Shown piece by piece: positions 9,629 through 21,032 of a DNA stretch of 64,000 bases (position 1 is its first letter; each line of letters opens with the position of its first letter). The notes under the pieces were generated by a model, which had not been told where the DNA came from, did not search any database, and was given only the letters and a program-made list of their open reading frames with translations. The stretch spans positions 124,001 to 188,000 of the forward strand of contig NZ_BMTF01000008.1 of NCBI RefSeq assembly GCF_014649535.1. The letters are read 5' to 3'. The position numbers and the translations under genes were made by a program. The stretch comes from Streptomyces gelaticus. GTDB lineage: Bacteria > Actinomycetota > Actinomycetes > Streptomycetales > Streptomycetaceae.

Positions 9629-10891
9629 TCACAGCCGGTGCGCGGCTCCCGCCGGGGTCGCGCCCCGGGTGTCCAGGAGGAGCTGGGCCTTCACCGCGAG
9701 GCCCTGGAGGTCGTACGTGCGGTGGTGCTGGAGCAGCACCGTGAGGTCGGCGCTGGACGCCGCCTCGTACAGGGAGTCGGCGCGCGGCACCGGGAGCTCG
9801 CGCACCCGCCAGTCCAGGACGTGAGGGTCGTGGTAGCCGATCTGGGCGCCCATGTCCATCAGCCGGCTCGCGATCTCCCGGGCGGGGGAGCTCTCCTGGT
9901 CGGCGAGGTCGGGCTTGTAGGTGACCCCGAGCAGCAGTACCCGGGCGCCGCGGACGGACTTGCCGTGTTCGTTCAGCAGGGTGGCGCAGCGCTGGATCAC
10001 GTACTGCGGCATCCGGTCGTTGATCTCCTGGGCGAGCGAGACCATCCGCAGGGGGTGGCCGGGGGTGCGGCTGCGGTACGGGAGGTAGCCCGGGTCGACG
10101 GGCGCGCCGTGGCCGCCGACGCCGGGGCCCGGACGGAACGGCTGGAAGCCGAAGGGCTTGGTCTCGGCGCACCGGATGACGTCCCACAGGTCGACGCCGA
10201 GGTCGTGGCAGAGCACCGCCATCTCGTTGACCAGGGCGATGTTGACGTGCCGGAAGTTGGTCTCCAGGACCTTGGTCATCTCGGCCTCGCGCGGGCCGCG
10301 GGCCCGGACGACCTTGTCGGTGAGCCGGCCGTAGAAGGCGGCGGCGGACTCGGTGCAGGCGGGGGTGAGGCCGCCGATGACCTTGGGGGTGTTGGCGTAG
10401 ACGTGGGTGCGGTTGCCGGGGTCGAGGCGGCTGGGGGAGCAGGCGAGGTGGAAGTCGCGGCCGGCGCGCAGCCCCGAGCCCTCTTCGAGCAGCGGCAGCA
10501 GGTAGTTCTCGGTGGTGCCGGGCGGCACAGCTGATTCCAGCAGGACGGTGGTGTGCGGGCGCAGCCGGGCGGCGAGCGCGCGGGCCGCGTCGCCGACGGC
10601 GGTCAGGTCGAGGGTGCGGTCGGCGCCGAGCGGGGTGGGCGCGCAGATCACCGCGGTACGGACCCGGCCCAGCTCGGCCGGGTTGGTGGTGGTCCGGAAG
10701 CCGCCCGAGAGCATCCGGCGGATGTCCGAGGCGGTGAGCGAACCCTCGACGGGGGTGCGGCCCGCGGAGAGTTCCGTGCAGGCGCGTGGGTCGGTGTCGT
10801 AGCCGACGGTCTGCACGCCTGCGGTCACGGCGGCCTGGGCGAGGGGCAGGCCGAGGTGGCCGAGTCCGATGACTGCGAGGTCTGCGGGCAT
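9629..10891 (-). CDS. Nucleotide-sugar dehydrogenase-like protein lacking the catalytic cysteine
   Basis: 420 residues of the UDP-glucose/UDP-ManNAc 6-dehydrogenase family (WecC/TuaD-like). The N-terminal Rossmann motif is G-L-G-H-L-G-L-P (9-16). The central dimerisation helix has E204, K207 and N212 in A-E-M-T-K-x-L-E-T-N-F-R, and the C-terminal UDP-binding domain includes the V-T-Y-K-P-D motif. These enzymes oxidise the C6 hydroxyl to a carboxylate in two steps through a cysteine thiohemiacetal, in a loop usually reading G-G-x-C-x-x-x-D-P. Here the loop is G-V-G-G-H-G-A-P-V-D-P (257-267), so the expected Cys262 is glycine; I checked the codon, GGC. It may be inactive, stop at the aldehyde, or serve another role. 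It is divergent from glpD. Confidence 0.88.
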   Translation of the reverse strand: MPADLAVIGLGHLGLPLAQAAVTAGVQTVGYDTDPRACTELSAGRTPVEGSLTASDIRRMLSGGFRTTTNPAELGRVRTAVICAPTPLGADRTLDLTAVGDAARALAARLRPHTTVLLESAVPPGTTENYLLPLLEEGSGLRAGRDFHLACSPSRLDPGNRTHVYANTPKVIGGLTPACTESAAAFYGRLTDKVVRARGPREAEMTKVLETNFRHVNIALVNEMAVLCHDLGVDLWDVIRCAETKPFGFQPFRPGPGVGGHGAPVDPGYLPYRSRTPGHPLRMVSLAQEINDRMPQYVIQRCATLLNEHGKSVRGARVLLLGVTYKPDLADQESSPAREIASRLMDMGAQIGYHDPHVLDWRVRELPVPRADSLYEAASSADLTVLLQHHRTYDLQGLAVKAQLLLDTRGATPAGAAHRL

Positions 10892-10960
10892 GTGGATGGG
10901 CCGTCCTTCCCGGTCGGTCTATGGACCCTGAGGGCAGAAAGCGCAACCGCTGTGGACAGC

Positions 10961-11004
10961 GCAATGTCACACTAGGCGTAAATATGACCTATATGTCGCA
11001 TTGC
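10961..11004. repeat. Inverted repeat in the divergent nucleotide-sugar dehydrogenase / glpD region
   Basis: GCAATG (10961-10966) and CATTGC (10999-11004) flank an AT-rich core with TAAATATGACCTATATG. This is the only AT-rich patch in the 261-bp divergent region, so it probably contains promoter elements or an operator. No known binding site can be assigned. Confidence 0.35.
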
Positions 11005-11152
11005 GGGCCTCCTGTCGTCCTGGTGTTGTCCACAGGCGGTGGCCGAAGTCGGGGACGGCGGACAGAATCGAGAGGTGGGCACGGGCCGCCCCGGCCGCCG
11101 GGGCGGGTCGCGTTCCTGTGCCGGACCACCCCGATCGACCCGGGAGGCAGCA

Positions 11153-12859
11153 GTGAGGACAGCGACACTGGGACCTGCGGAACGCGCCGAGGCGCTGGCC
11201 GCGATGGCCGAGCGCGAACTGGACGTGCTGGTCGTGGGAGCGGGCGTGGTCGGCGCCGGTACGGCGCTGGACGCGGCGACGAGAGGGCTCGCGACCGGCC
11301 TGGTCGAGTCCCGCGACTGGGCGTCGGGCACGTCGAGCAGGTCGAGCAAGCTGATCCACGGCGGGCTGCGCTATCTGGAGATGCTCGACTTCGCGCTCGT
11401 CCGGGAGGCGCTGAAGGAGCGCGGGCTGCTCCTGGAGCGGCTGGCCCCGCATCTGGTGAAGCCGGTGCCGTTCCTCTATCCGTTGCAGCACAAGGGCTGG
11501 GAGCGGCTCTACGCCGGATCCGGAGTGGCACTCTACGACGCGATGTCGGTGTCGTCGGGCCACGGCCGCGGCCTGCCCGTGCACCGGCATCTCTCCCGCC
11601 GCCAGGCCCTGCGTGTCGCCCCGGCGCTGAGGAAGGACGCCCTGGTCGGGGCGTTGCAGTACTACGACGCGCAGATGGACGACGCCCGCTATGTGGCGAC
11701 CCTGGTGCGCACCGCCGCCGGTTACGGCGCGCATGTGGCCAACCGTGCACGGGTGACCGGTTTCCTCAGGGAAGGCGAGCGGGTCGTCGGTGTCCGGGTG
11801 GAGGACGTCGAGGTGGGCGGGGAGTACGAGGTCAGGGCCAAGCAGGTGGTCAACGCGACCGGGGTCTGGACGGACGACACCCAGGCGCTGATCGGGGAAC
11901 GTGGACAGTTCCACGTGCGGGCGTCCAAGGGCATCCACCTGGTCGTCCCCAAGGACCGTATCCACTCCTCGACCGGCCTGATCCTGCGGACGGAGAAGTC
12001 CGTCCTCTTCGTCATCCCGTGGGGTCGGCACTGGATCATCGGGACGACCGACACCGACTGGGACCTGGACAAGGCGCATCCGGCGGCGTCCAGCGCCGAC
12101 ATCGACTATCTCCTCGAGCACGTCAACTCGGTCCTGGCCACGCCCCTGACCCGGGACGACGTCCAGGGTGTCTACGCCGGGCTGCGGCCGCTGCTGGCCG
12201 GCGAGTCCGACGCCACCAGCAAGCTCTCGCGCGAGCACACGGTGGCGCATCCGCTGCCGGGCCTCGTGGTCGTGGCGGGCGGCAAGTACACGACGTACCG
12301 GGTGATGGCGAAGGACGCCGTGGACGAGGCGGTGCACGGCCTCGACCAGCGGGTGGCGGCCTGTGTCACCGAGGAGATCCCGCTGCTGGGGGCGGAGGGG
12401 TACCCGGCCCTGTGGAATGCCCGCGCGAGGATCGCGGCCCGTACCGGCCTCCACGTCGCCCGGGTGGAGCACCTGCTCAACCGGTACGGCTCGATGACCG
12501 AGCAGCTCCTCGAACTGATCCTCGGCGATCCGGTACTGGGCGAGCCGCTGCCCTCGGCGGACGACTATCTGAAGGCCGAGATCGTCTACGCGGCCTCGCA
12601 CGAGGGGGCCCGCCATCTCGACGACGTACTGACCCGCCGGACCCGGATCTCCATAGAGACCTTCGACCGGGGCACGAACAGCGCCCGGCTCTGCGCGGAA
12701 CTGATGGCGCCGGTGCTGGGCTGGGACGAGGGGCAGATCGACCGGGAGGTCGAGCACTACGAGAAGCGGGTGCAGGCGGAGCGGGAGTCGCAGCGGCAGC
12801 CGGACGACCTCACGGCCGACGCCGCGCGGCTCGGGGCTCCGGACATCGTGCCGATCTAG
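11153..12859 (+). CDS. glpD: Aerobic glycerol-3-phosphate dehydrogenase
   Basis: 568 residues from the GTG at 11153, which has GGGAGG at 11142-11147. GlpD is a membrane-associated flavoprotein that oxidises sn-glycerol-3-phosphate to dihydroxyacetone phosphate and passes electrons to quinone. The FAD-binding motif D-V-L-V-V-G-A-G-V-V-G-A-G-T lies near residues 22-35. The family signature S-R-S-S-K-L-I-H-G-G-L-R-Y-L-E follows at about 63-77, and the C-terminal DAO_C helical domain runs about 400-530. No glpF/glpK neighbour is present, so glycerol uptake and kinase genes lie elsewhere. Its stop shares a CTAG with the convergent serine hydrolase gene. Confidence 0.95.
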   Translation: MRTATLGPAERAEALAAMAERELDVLVVGAGVVGAGTALDAATRGLATGLVESRDWASGTSSRSSKLIHGGLRYLEMLDFALVREALKERGLLLERLAPHLVKPVPFLYPLQHKGWERLYAGSGVALYDAMSVSSGHGRGLPVHRHLSRRQALRVAPALRKDALVGALQYYDAQMDDARYVATLVRTAAGYGAHVANRARVTGFLREGERVVGVRVEDVEVGGEYEVRAKQVVNATGVWTDDTQALIGERGQFHVRASKGIHLVVPKDRIHSSTGLILRTEKSVLFVIPWGRHWIIGTTDTDWDLDKAHPAASSADIDYLLEHVNSVLATPLTRDDVQGVYAGLRPLLAGESDATSKLSREHTVAHPLPGLVVVAGGKYTTYRVMAKDAVDEAVHGLDQRVAACVTEEIPLLGAEGYPALWNARARIAARTGLHVARVEHLLNRYGSMTEQLLELILGDPVLGEPLPSADDYLKAEIVYAASHEGARHLDDVLTRRTRISIETFDRGTNSARLCAELMAPVLGWDEGQIDREVEHYEKRVQAERESQRQPDDLTADAARLGAPDIVPI

Positions 12860-13944
12860 GAACCCCGGGAATGCTGCGGCCGGTCGCAGAACTCCGCGTC
12901 CAGCAGTGCGGCTTCGAGGGTCTCCGCGTCGGCCAGGGTGTCCGTGTCGACGCGGTAGGTCAGGGTGTGCCTGCCGTCGCGGGTGGCGGCGGTACGGACG
13001 TAACTGCCCGGGATATGGCCGTTGTGACCCCAGACGGTGATGCCGCAGGAGAGCTTCTGCGGATAGATGCCCAGGCCGTAGACGCCGTGCGTGGCCCGGG
13101 TGTTCAGCAGGAGCTTCAGCTGGGCGGGCGCGAGGAGACGGCCGCCCAGCAGGGCCGCGTAGAAGCGGTTCAGATCGTCGAGCGTGGAGACCACCTCGCC
13201 GGCCGCGCCCGCCGCGCGCGGGTCGAGCACGGTGACGTCGCGCAGGCGGCCGTCGGCCGGATCGCGGGTGTAGCCGCGGCCGTGCGGGGAGGGCAGAGCG
13301 GTACGGGCACCCGGGAGGGAGGTGCCTGTGAGACCTAGGGGGGTGATGATGCGATCGCGGACCTCGGTGGCGTAGCCGTGTCCGGTGACCCGTTGAACGA
13401 CGAGTCCGAGTACGGCGTAATTGGTGTTGGAGTAGGCGTAGCGGCCGGGGGCGCCCGTCGGACGGTGGGTCAGGGCGACGTGGACCGCCGCGGTGGCGGA
13501 GAGGGGGTGGGCCGATGGGGCGGCGGTGTAGTCGTAGAGGCCGCTGGTGTGGCTGAGCAGAGCGCGCAGGGGGATGCGGCGGCCGTCGTTGCCGTTGCCG
13601 TGCACCAGTCCCGGCAGCAGTCGTTCGACCGTGTCCGACAGGCGCAGCTTCCGTTCCCGGACGAGCTGGAGTACGACCGTGGCGACGAAGGTCTTGGTGA
13701 TGCTGCCCGCCCGGAAGCGGTCCGCCCGTCGGATGCCGGGCCCCGTCGAGCGGTAGGTGTCGTACGGTGCGGAGGAGGCGCTACGGGCCAGCAGCGCCGC
13801 CGTGGGAGCACCGCCGTCGGCGACGAGCCGGGGGAGATGGGCGGCTGCGGGGGTGAGGTGTGGTTCGCTGGACAGCGGCACCGTCCCGAGCCCGAGCAGC
13901 ACCAGCATCAACGGGGCGGCGAGCAGCGCCCTGAGTATCGGCAT
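12856..13944 (-). CDS. Secreted serine hydrolase, class C beta-lactamase / D-Ala-D-Ala carboxypeptidase family
   Basis: 362 residues. A Sec signal peptide covers about 1-26 (MPILR followed by a hydrophobic leucine-rich core). The penicillin-recognising motifs are all present: S81-I-T-K84 (SxxK), Y171-S-N173 (YxN) and a late H-N-G in the WGHNGHIPG segment. The family includes D-alanyl-D-alanine carboxypeptidases, esterases and class C beta-lactamases. The HNG third motif fits the DD-peptidase/esterase group better than AmpC, which uses KTG. It acts outside the membrane, probably on peptidoglycan stems or related amides or esters. Its stop overlaps the glpD stop. It is divergent from the first kinase gene with 120 bp between starts. 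Confidence 0.9.
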   Translation of the reverse strand: MPILRALLAAPLMLVLLGLGTVPLSSEPHLTPAAAHLPRLVADGGAPTAALLARSASSAPYDTYRSTGPGIRRADRFRAGSITKTFVATVVLQLVRERKLRLSDTVERLLPGLVHGNGNDGRRIPLRALLSHTSGLYDYTAAPSAHPLSATAAVHVALTHRPTGAPGRYAYSNTNYAVLGLVVQRVTGHGYATEVRDRIITPLGLTGTSLPGARTALPSPHGRGYTRDPADGRLRDVTVLDPRAAGAAGEVVSTLDDLNRFYAALLGGRLLAPAQLKLLLNTRATHGVYGLGIYPQKLSCGITVWGHNGHIPGSYVRTAATRDGRHTLTYRVDTDTLADAETLEAALLDAEFCDRPQHSRGS

Positions 13945-14064
13945 GGCAGGGATTCCCTTTCGCTGGGCACATCATGACGGCCCTGCGGACCCGGCACCAT
14001 GACCGGTGCCGGGGTGAGGGACAATGAACGCTCTGCCAGGGCGGGTTGATCGCAGAGGGGACGC

Positions 14065-16059
14065 ATGTCGGAGGCGGAGCAGGCACAGGAGCCCCAACAG
14101 GACAAGGACGGACGTCTTCTTGCGGGGCGTTACCGGCTCGGGGAGGTGCTCGGCCGGGGCGGTATGGGCACGGTCTGGCGTGCCGTCGACGAGACGCTGG
14201 GCCGCACGGTCGCGGTCAAGGAGCTGCGGTTCCCTTCGGCCATCGACGACGACGAGAAGCGACGGCTCATCACACGCACGCTGCGTGAGGCGAAGGCGAT
14301 CGCCAGGATCCGCAACAACGGCGCGGTGACGGTCTACGACGTGGTCGACGAGGACGACCGGCCGTGGATCGTGATGGAGCTCATCGAGGGCAAGTCCCTC
14401 GCCGAAGCGGTGCGCGAGGACGGTGTGCTGACGCCGAAGCGCGCCGCCGAGGTCGGCCTCGCCATCCTCGACGTGCTGCGCTCTGCGCATCGCGAGGGCA
14501 TCCTGCACCGCGATGTGAAGCCGTCCAACGTGCTGATCGCCGAGGACGGCCGGGTCGTGCTGACCGACTTCGGCATCGCCCAGGTCGAGGGCGACCCGTC
14601 GGTCACCTCCACGGGCATGCTCGTCGGCGCCCCCTCGTACATCTCTCCCGAGCGCGCCCGTGGCCACAAGCCGGGACCGCCCGCCGACCTCTGGTCGCTC
14701 GGCGGACTGCTGTACGCCAGCGTCGAGGGCTCCCCGCCGTACGACAAGGGGTCGGCCATCGCCACCCTGACCGCGGTGATGACCGAGCCGCTCGACCCGC
14801 CGAAGAACGCCGGTCCGCTGGAGGAGGTCATCTACGGCCTGCTCGCCAAGGACCCCGAGCAGCGGCTCGACGACGCGGGCGCCCGCGCCCTGCTCAACGA
14901 CGTGATCCACGCCCCCGAGAAGCCGGACCCGGTGGCGCCGCCGCCCGCCGAGGCCACCCAGGTCATGGCGCTGCCCAAGTCGCCGGCCGAACCCCGTGCC
15001 AAGACGAAGCCGGCCTCCGCGGAAGGGGGCGAGGGCACGCGGGACCGGCTGCGGGGCGCACTGCGCTCGGTACGGAACGCGAAGGCGGCACCGGCCGCCG
15101 CGACGGCTGCCGCCGCGGCCCCGGTCACCGCGCCGCCGAGGCCCCCGGCGCCGCCGTCGGGCTCCCCCTCCGCCGGTGGCACGGGCACCCCCGCGAAGCC
15201 GGCCCGGCCCGCGGCCGCCTCCGCCGCCGTACCGCCGCCGCGCCCGGCGACGTCACCGGTCACCCCGCCCCGGGCGTCCATCACGGACGTGGTCCCGCGC
15301 CGCACCCTGGCGATCATCGCGGCCGTGATCGTGCTCGCCGTGATCGGTACGATTCTCGCGCTCACGGTCGGCGGGGACGACAAGAACGACGCGGGCAACG
15401 AGGGCGGCAAGGGCGACAAGTCCACCTCGGCCGGGCCCTCGACGGCGACCGGCGGCTCCACGGAGACCGACAGCGGCAGCAGCAAGGATCAGGGCAAAGG
15501 CCAGGATCAGAGCGGCGATCAGGGTCAGAGCCAGGGGCAGGGCAAGGACAAGGGCAAGGACAAGGACAAGGGCGACGGCAAGGAAAAGCCGGGTGACGCG
15601 CTTCCTGCCGGATTCAAGACGGTCACGAACAAGAAGTTCCACTTCGCGATGGCCATGCCCGAGGACTTCCGCTTCGATCAGCCGGCGGGCAACAACTCCG
15701 GTGCCATCTACAACGTCAGCGGCGGCTTCCCCCGTGTCCAGGTCGACTACACCGATTCGCCCGGTGGCGACGCGGCCGCGGCCTGGAACGCCGCAAAGGC
15801 CGGCGTCGCGGCCAGCAGCAACGGCTACCGGCATCTCGACGTCAAGAAGGTCCAGTACAACGGCTACCCGACCGTCGCCGACTGGCAGTTCGAGCGCACC
15901 CAGCACGGCCAGCGGGTCCATGTGCTCAACCGGGGCTTCAAGGTCGACGCCACCCACGGCTACGCGATCATGATCAGCTGCAAGGCGGACGAGTGGGACG
16001 ACTCGGAGTGCCGGGCGCTGCGCAAGACCGCGTTCGACACCTTCAAGCCCACCGACTGA
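14065..16059 (+). CDS. Receptor-like Ser/Thr protein kinase
   Basis: 664 residues. The cytoplasmic N-terminal kinase domain (about 22-285) is complete: the glycine loop at 28-36 with R-G-G-M-G-T-V, ATP lysine K52, H-R-D-V-K-P-S-N with D150, D-F-G at 168-170, and Y-I-S-P-E-R. An Ala/Pro-rich juxtamembrane linker follows (about 300-410). One transmembrane helix lies at about 415-436, then a Ser/Gly/Lys/Asp-rich low-complexity spacer. The extracellular domain of about 150 residues (515-664) is not PASTA. From memory this locus matches the S. coelicolor kinase cluster SCO4775-SCO4779 (pkaI/pkaH/pkaD/pkaJ), reported to act on the spore-wall synthesising complex. I do not assign a specific symbol. 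Confidence 0.93.
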   Translation: MSEAEQAQEPQQDKDGRLLAGRYRLGEVLGRGGMGTVWRAVDETLGRTVAVKELRFPSAIDDDEKRRLITRTLREAKAIARIRNNGAVTVYDVVDEDDRPWIVMELIEGKSLAEAVREDGVLTPKRAAEVGLAILDVLRSAHREGILHRDVKPSNVLIAEDGRVVLTDFGIAQVEGDPSVTSTGMLVGAPSYISPERARGHKPGPPADLWSLGGLLYASVEGSPPYDKGSAIATLTAVMTEPLDPPKNAGPLEEVIYGLLAKDPEQRLDDAGARALLNDVIHAPEKPDPVAPPPAEATQVMALPKSPAEPRAKTKPASAEGGEGTRDRLRGALRSVRNAKAAPAAATAAAAAPVTAPPRPPAPPSGSPSAGGTGTPAKPARPAAASAAVPPPRPATSPVTPPRASITDVVPRRTLAIIAAVIVLAVIGTILALTVGGDDKNDAGNEGGKGDKSTSAGPSTATGGSTETDSGSSKDQGKGQDQSGDQGQSQGQGKDKGKDKDKGDGKEKPGDALPAGFKTVTNKKFHFAMAMPEDFRFDQPAGNNSGAIYNVSGGFPRVQVDYTDSPGGDAAAAWNAAKAGVAASSNGYRHLDVKKVQYNGYPTVADWQFERTQHGQRVHVLNRGFKVDATHGYAIMISCKADEWDDSECRALRKTAFDTFKPTD

Positions 16060-16073
16060 CCTGCGGGGAAAAG

Positions 16074-16096
16074 GGCCGGGATGCGACGACCCGGCC
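16074..16096 (+). terminator. Possible terminator after first kinase gene
   Basis: A 7-bp stem GGCCGGG (16074-16080) / CCCGGCC (16090-16096) with a 9-nt loop begins 15 nt after the stop. Moderate strength. Confidence 0.45.
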
Positions 16097-16240
16097 GCGT
16101 GGCTGTCACTTGCCACGTATCGTGAGAGCCTGAAGGCCTTATACAGCCAGAACGGTGAGTCAATTGCACGGCAAGTGACCGCAATTGATGGATCGACGCG
16201 GTCTTCGTGGCCGGGGGACAGCGCGCTCTGGGGAGGCGTC

Positions 16241-19105
<2,865 letters not shown>

Positions 19106-19236
19106 ACCCTCTCCGTGCATCACCCGGCCGACGCGGGAAGCGACAAGCATCACAGTGCGGTCTCGTGGGCGGTGCGAGGTTCCGTGGCCGTGCGTCCGCT
19201 CCGTAATCTGGCACCCGAGGAACGGGGCGGGGACAC

Positions 19237-20892
19237 GTGGATCGATCACAGGGCACGGACACGGGACTGGTGCTGGCCGGAAGGTACCGGCTGGGCGAGG
19301 TCCTCGGGCGCGGCGGCATGGGCAAGGTTTGGCGTGCCCACGACGAGGTGCTGCACCGCACGGTCGCGGTCAAGGAGTTGACCGCCGGTCTGTACGTCGC
19401 GGAGGCGGACCGGATCGTGCTGCACGCCCGCACGCAGAAGGAGGCCCGTGCGGCCGCCCGGATCACGCATCCGGGCGTGGTCACCGTGCACGACGTGATC
19501 GAGTACGACAGCCGGCCCTGGATCGTCATGCAGTACGTCGACGGCCCGTCCCTCGCCGATGCCGCCAAGGAGTCCGGCGAGATCGAGCCGCGCGAGGCCG
19601 CGAGGATCGGCCTCCATGTGCTGAGCGCCCTGCGCGCCGCGCACGGGGCAGGGGTCCTGCACCGCGACGTGAAGCCCGGCAACGTGCTTCTCGCCAAGGA
19701 CGGCCAGGTGCTGCTCACCGACTTCGGGATCGCCGCCATCGAGGGCGACTCGACCATCACCCGGACCGGCGAACTGGTCGGCTCCATCGACTACCTGGCC
19801 CCCGAGCGGGTACGCGGCGGCGACCCGGGGCCGGCGTCCGACCTGTGGTCGCTCGGCGCCACGCTCTACACCGCGGTCGAGGGGCGCTCGCCGTTCCGCC
19901 GTACGTCCCCGATCTCCACCATGCAGGCCGTCGTCGCCGAGGAGCCTCCGCCGCCCGGCCGGGCGGGCCCGCTGGCGCCCGTGATCACCGCGCTGCTGCG
20001 CAAGGAGCCGGACGAGCGCCCCTCGGCCGCGGAGACGGAACGGATGCTGCTGGACGCCATGGAGGGCCGCGCGCCCGTGGCGGCGCAGGCGTACGTGCCG
20101 ACGCAGAGGGTCCCCGACGAGGCCCTGCGCTCACTGGGCCAGGACGGCCCCGCCGGGCCCGGCACCACTCAACTGCCCCACCCGGCGACACCCGCACCGG
20201 TACCGGCCCCGGCGGTCCGGCGCAGCCGCGGCCGCTGGCGCACCGCGGTCCTGGTCATCGCGGCCGCGGCGCTGGTCGGCGGCGGCGCGGGACTCGCCGC
20301 GATGAAGTACGGCGACCGGACGGAGAACACCACCGGGCGCGACGGCACGGGCACGCACGCGCCCGTCGACCCCGGCAAGCCCGACCGCGGGACCCCGTCC
20401 TCGGCCGAGCCCGATGTGCGGGTGAAGGACGTGCCCCAGGGCTGGAAGCGGGTGAACGACCCCGAGGGCTTCAGCCTGATCGTGCCCGAGGGCTGGGAGC
20501 GCCGGGCGGACGGCAACCAGATCGACTACACCCCGGACAACGGCGTGCACTACATCCGGATCAGCATCGACCCGGCGCCCGACTTCGAGAACCCGTACAT
20601 GCACATGCTGGGCCTGGAGAAGCAGCTCTCCGAACGGCTTCCCGGCTACCAGCGCAAGACCCTGCACTCCAACACCTACCGGGACCGGCCGGGCTCGCTC
20701 TGGGAGTTCACCTGGACCGAGACCAAGGACCACCCGGGTCCGCGCCACGCGATCGACCAGATGTACTTCGGGGAGGAGGGCGGTCCGGAGTACGCGCTGT
20801 ACATGACGGGCCCGGCGGACGATTGGGACACGACCCGGTCGCAGTTCGACACGATGCTGCGCGGATGGCGTGCGCCCGGCAGCTCCGGCTGA
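19237..20892 (+). CDS. Receptor-like Ser/Thr protein kinase
   Basis: 551 residues from a GTG start. The kinase domain (about 15-280) has an intact glycine loop G-R-G-G-M-G-K-V (24-31), K46, H-R-D-V-K-P-G-N with D143, D-F-G at 161-163 and Y-L-A-P-E-R. A proline-rich linker leads to one transmembrane helix at about 336-356. The extracellular domain of about 150 residues opens with V-P-x-G-W-K-R-V-N-D-P-E-G-F-S-x-x-V-P, the same pattern as in the upstream pseudokinase and, more distantly, the first kinase. No PASTA repeats are present. All three genes run in the same direction with gaps of about 130-180 bp, so they may be separately transcribed but are likely functionally linked. Confidence 0.93.
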   Translation: MDRSQGTDTGLVLAGRYRLGEVLGRGGMGKVWRAHDEVLHRTVAVKELTAGLYVAEADRIVLHARTQKEARAAARITHPGVVTVHDVIEYDSRPWIVMQYVDGPSLADAAKESGEIEPREAARIGLHVLSALRAAHGAGVLHRDVKPGNVLLAKDGQVLLTDFGIAAIEGDSTITRTGELVGSIDYLAPERVRGGDPGPASDLWSLGATLYTAVEGRSPFRRTSPISTMQAVVAEEPPPPGRAGPLAPVITALLRKEPDERPSAAETERMLLDAMEGRAPVAAQAYVPTQRVPDEALRSLGQDGPAGPGTTQLPHPATPAPVPAPAVRRSRGRWRTAVLVIAAAALVGGGAGLAAMKYGDRTENTTGRDGTGTHAPVDPGKPDRGTPSSAEPDVRVKDVPQGWKRVNDPEGFSLIVPEGWERRADGNQIDYTPDNGVHYIRISIDPAPDFENPYMHMLGLEKQLSERLPGYQRKTLHSNTYRDRPGSLWEFTWTETKDHPGPRHAIDQMYFGEEGGPEYALYMTGPADDWDTTRSQFDTMLRGWRAPGSSG

Positions 20893-21032
20893 GGCCCGCC
20901 GGACCGCTCCGCGACCGCAGGGCTCCTGATCAGGGGCTTTGTTGCCAGTGATCGCTGGCTTGTTTGTGAGGAGTGTGAAAACCTGTTACTCACGGGTACC
21001 CAAAGCGTGCGGCGGGACGTACTCTCGCCCTC

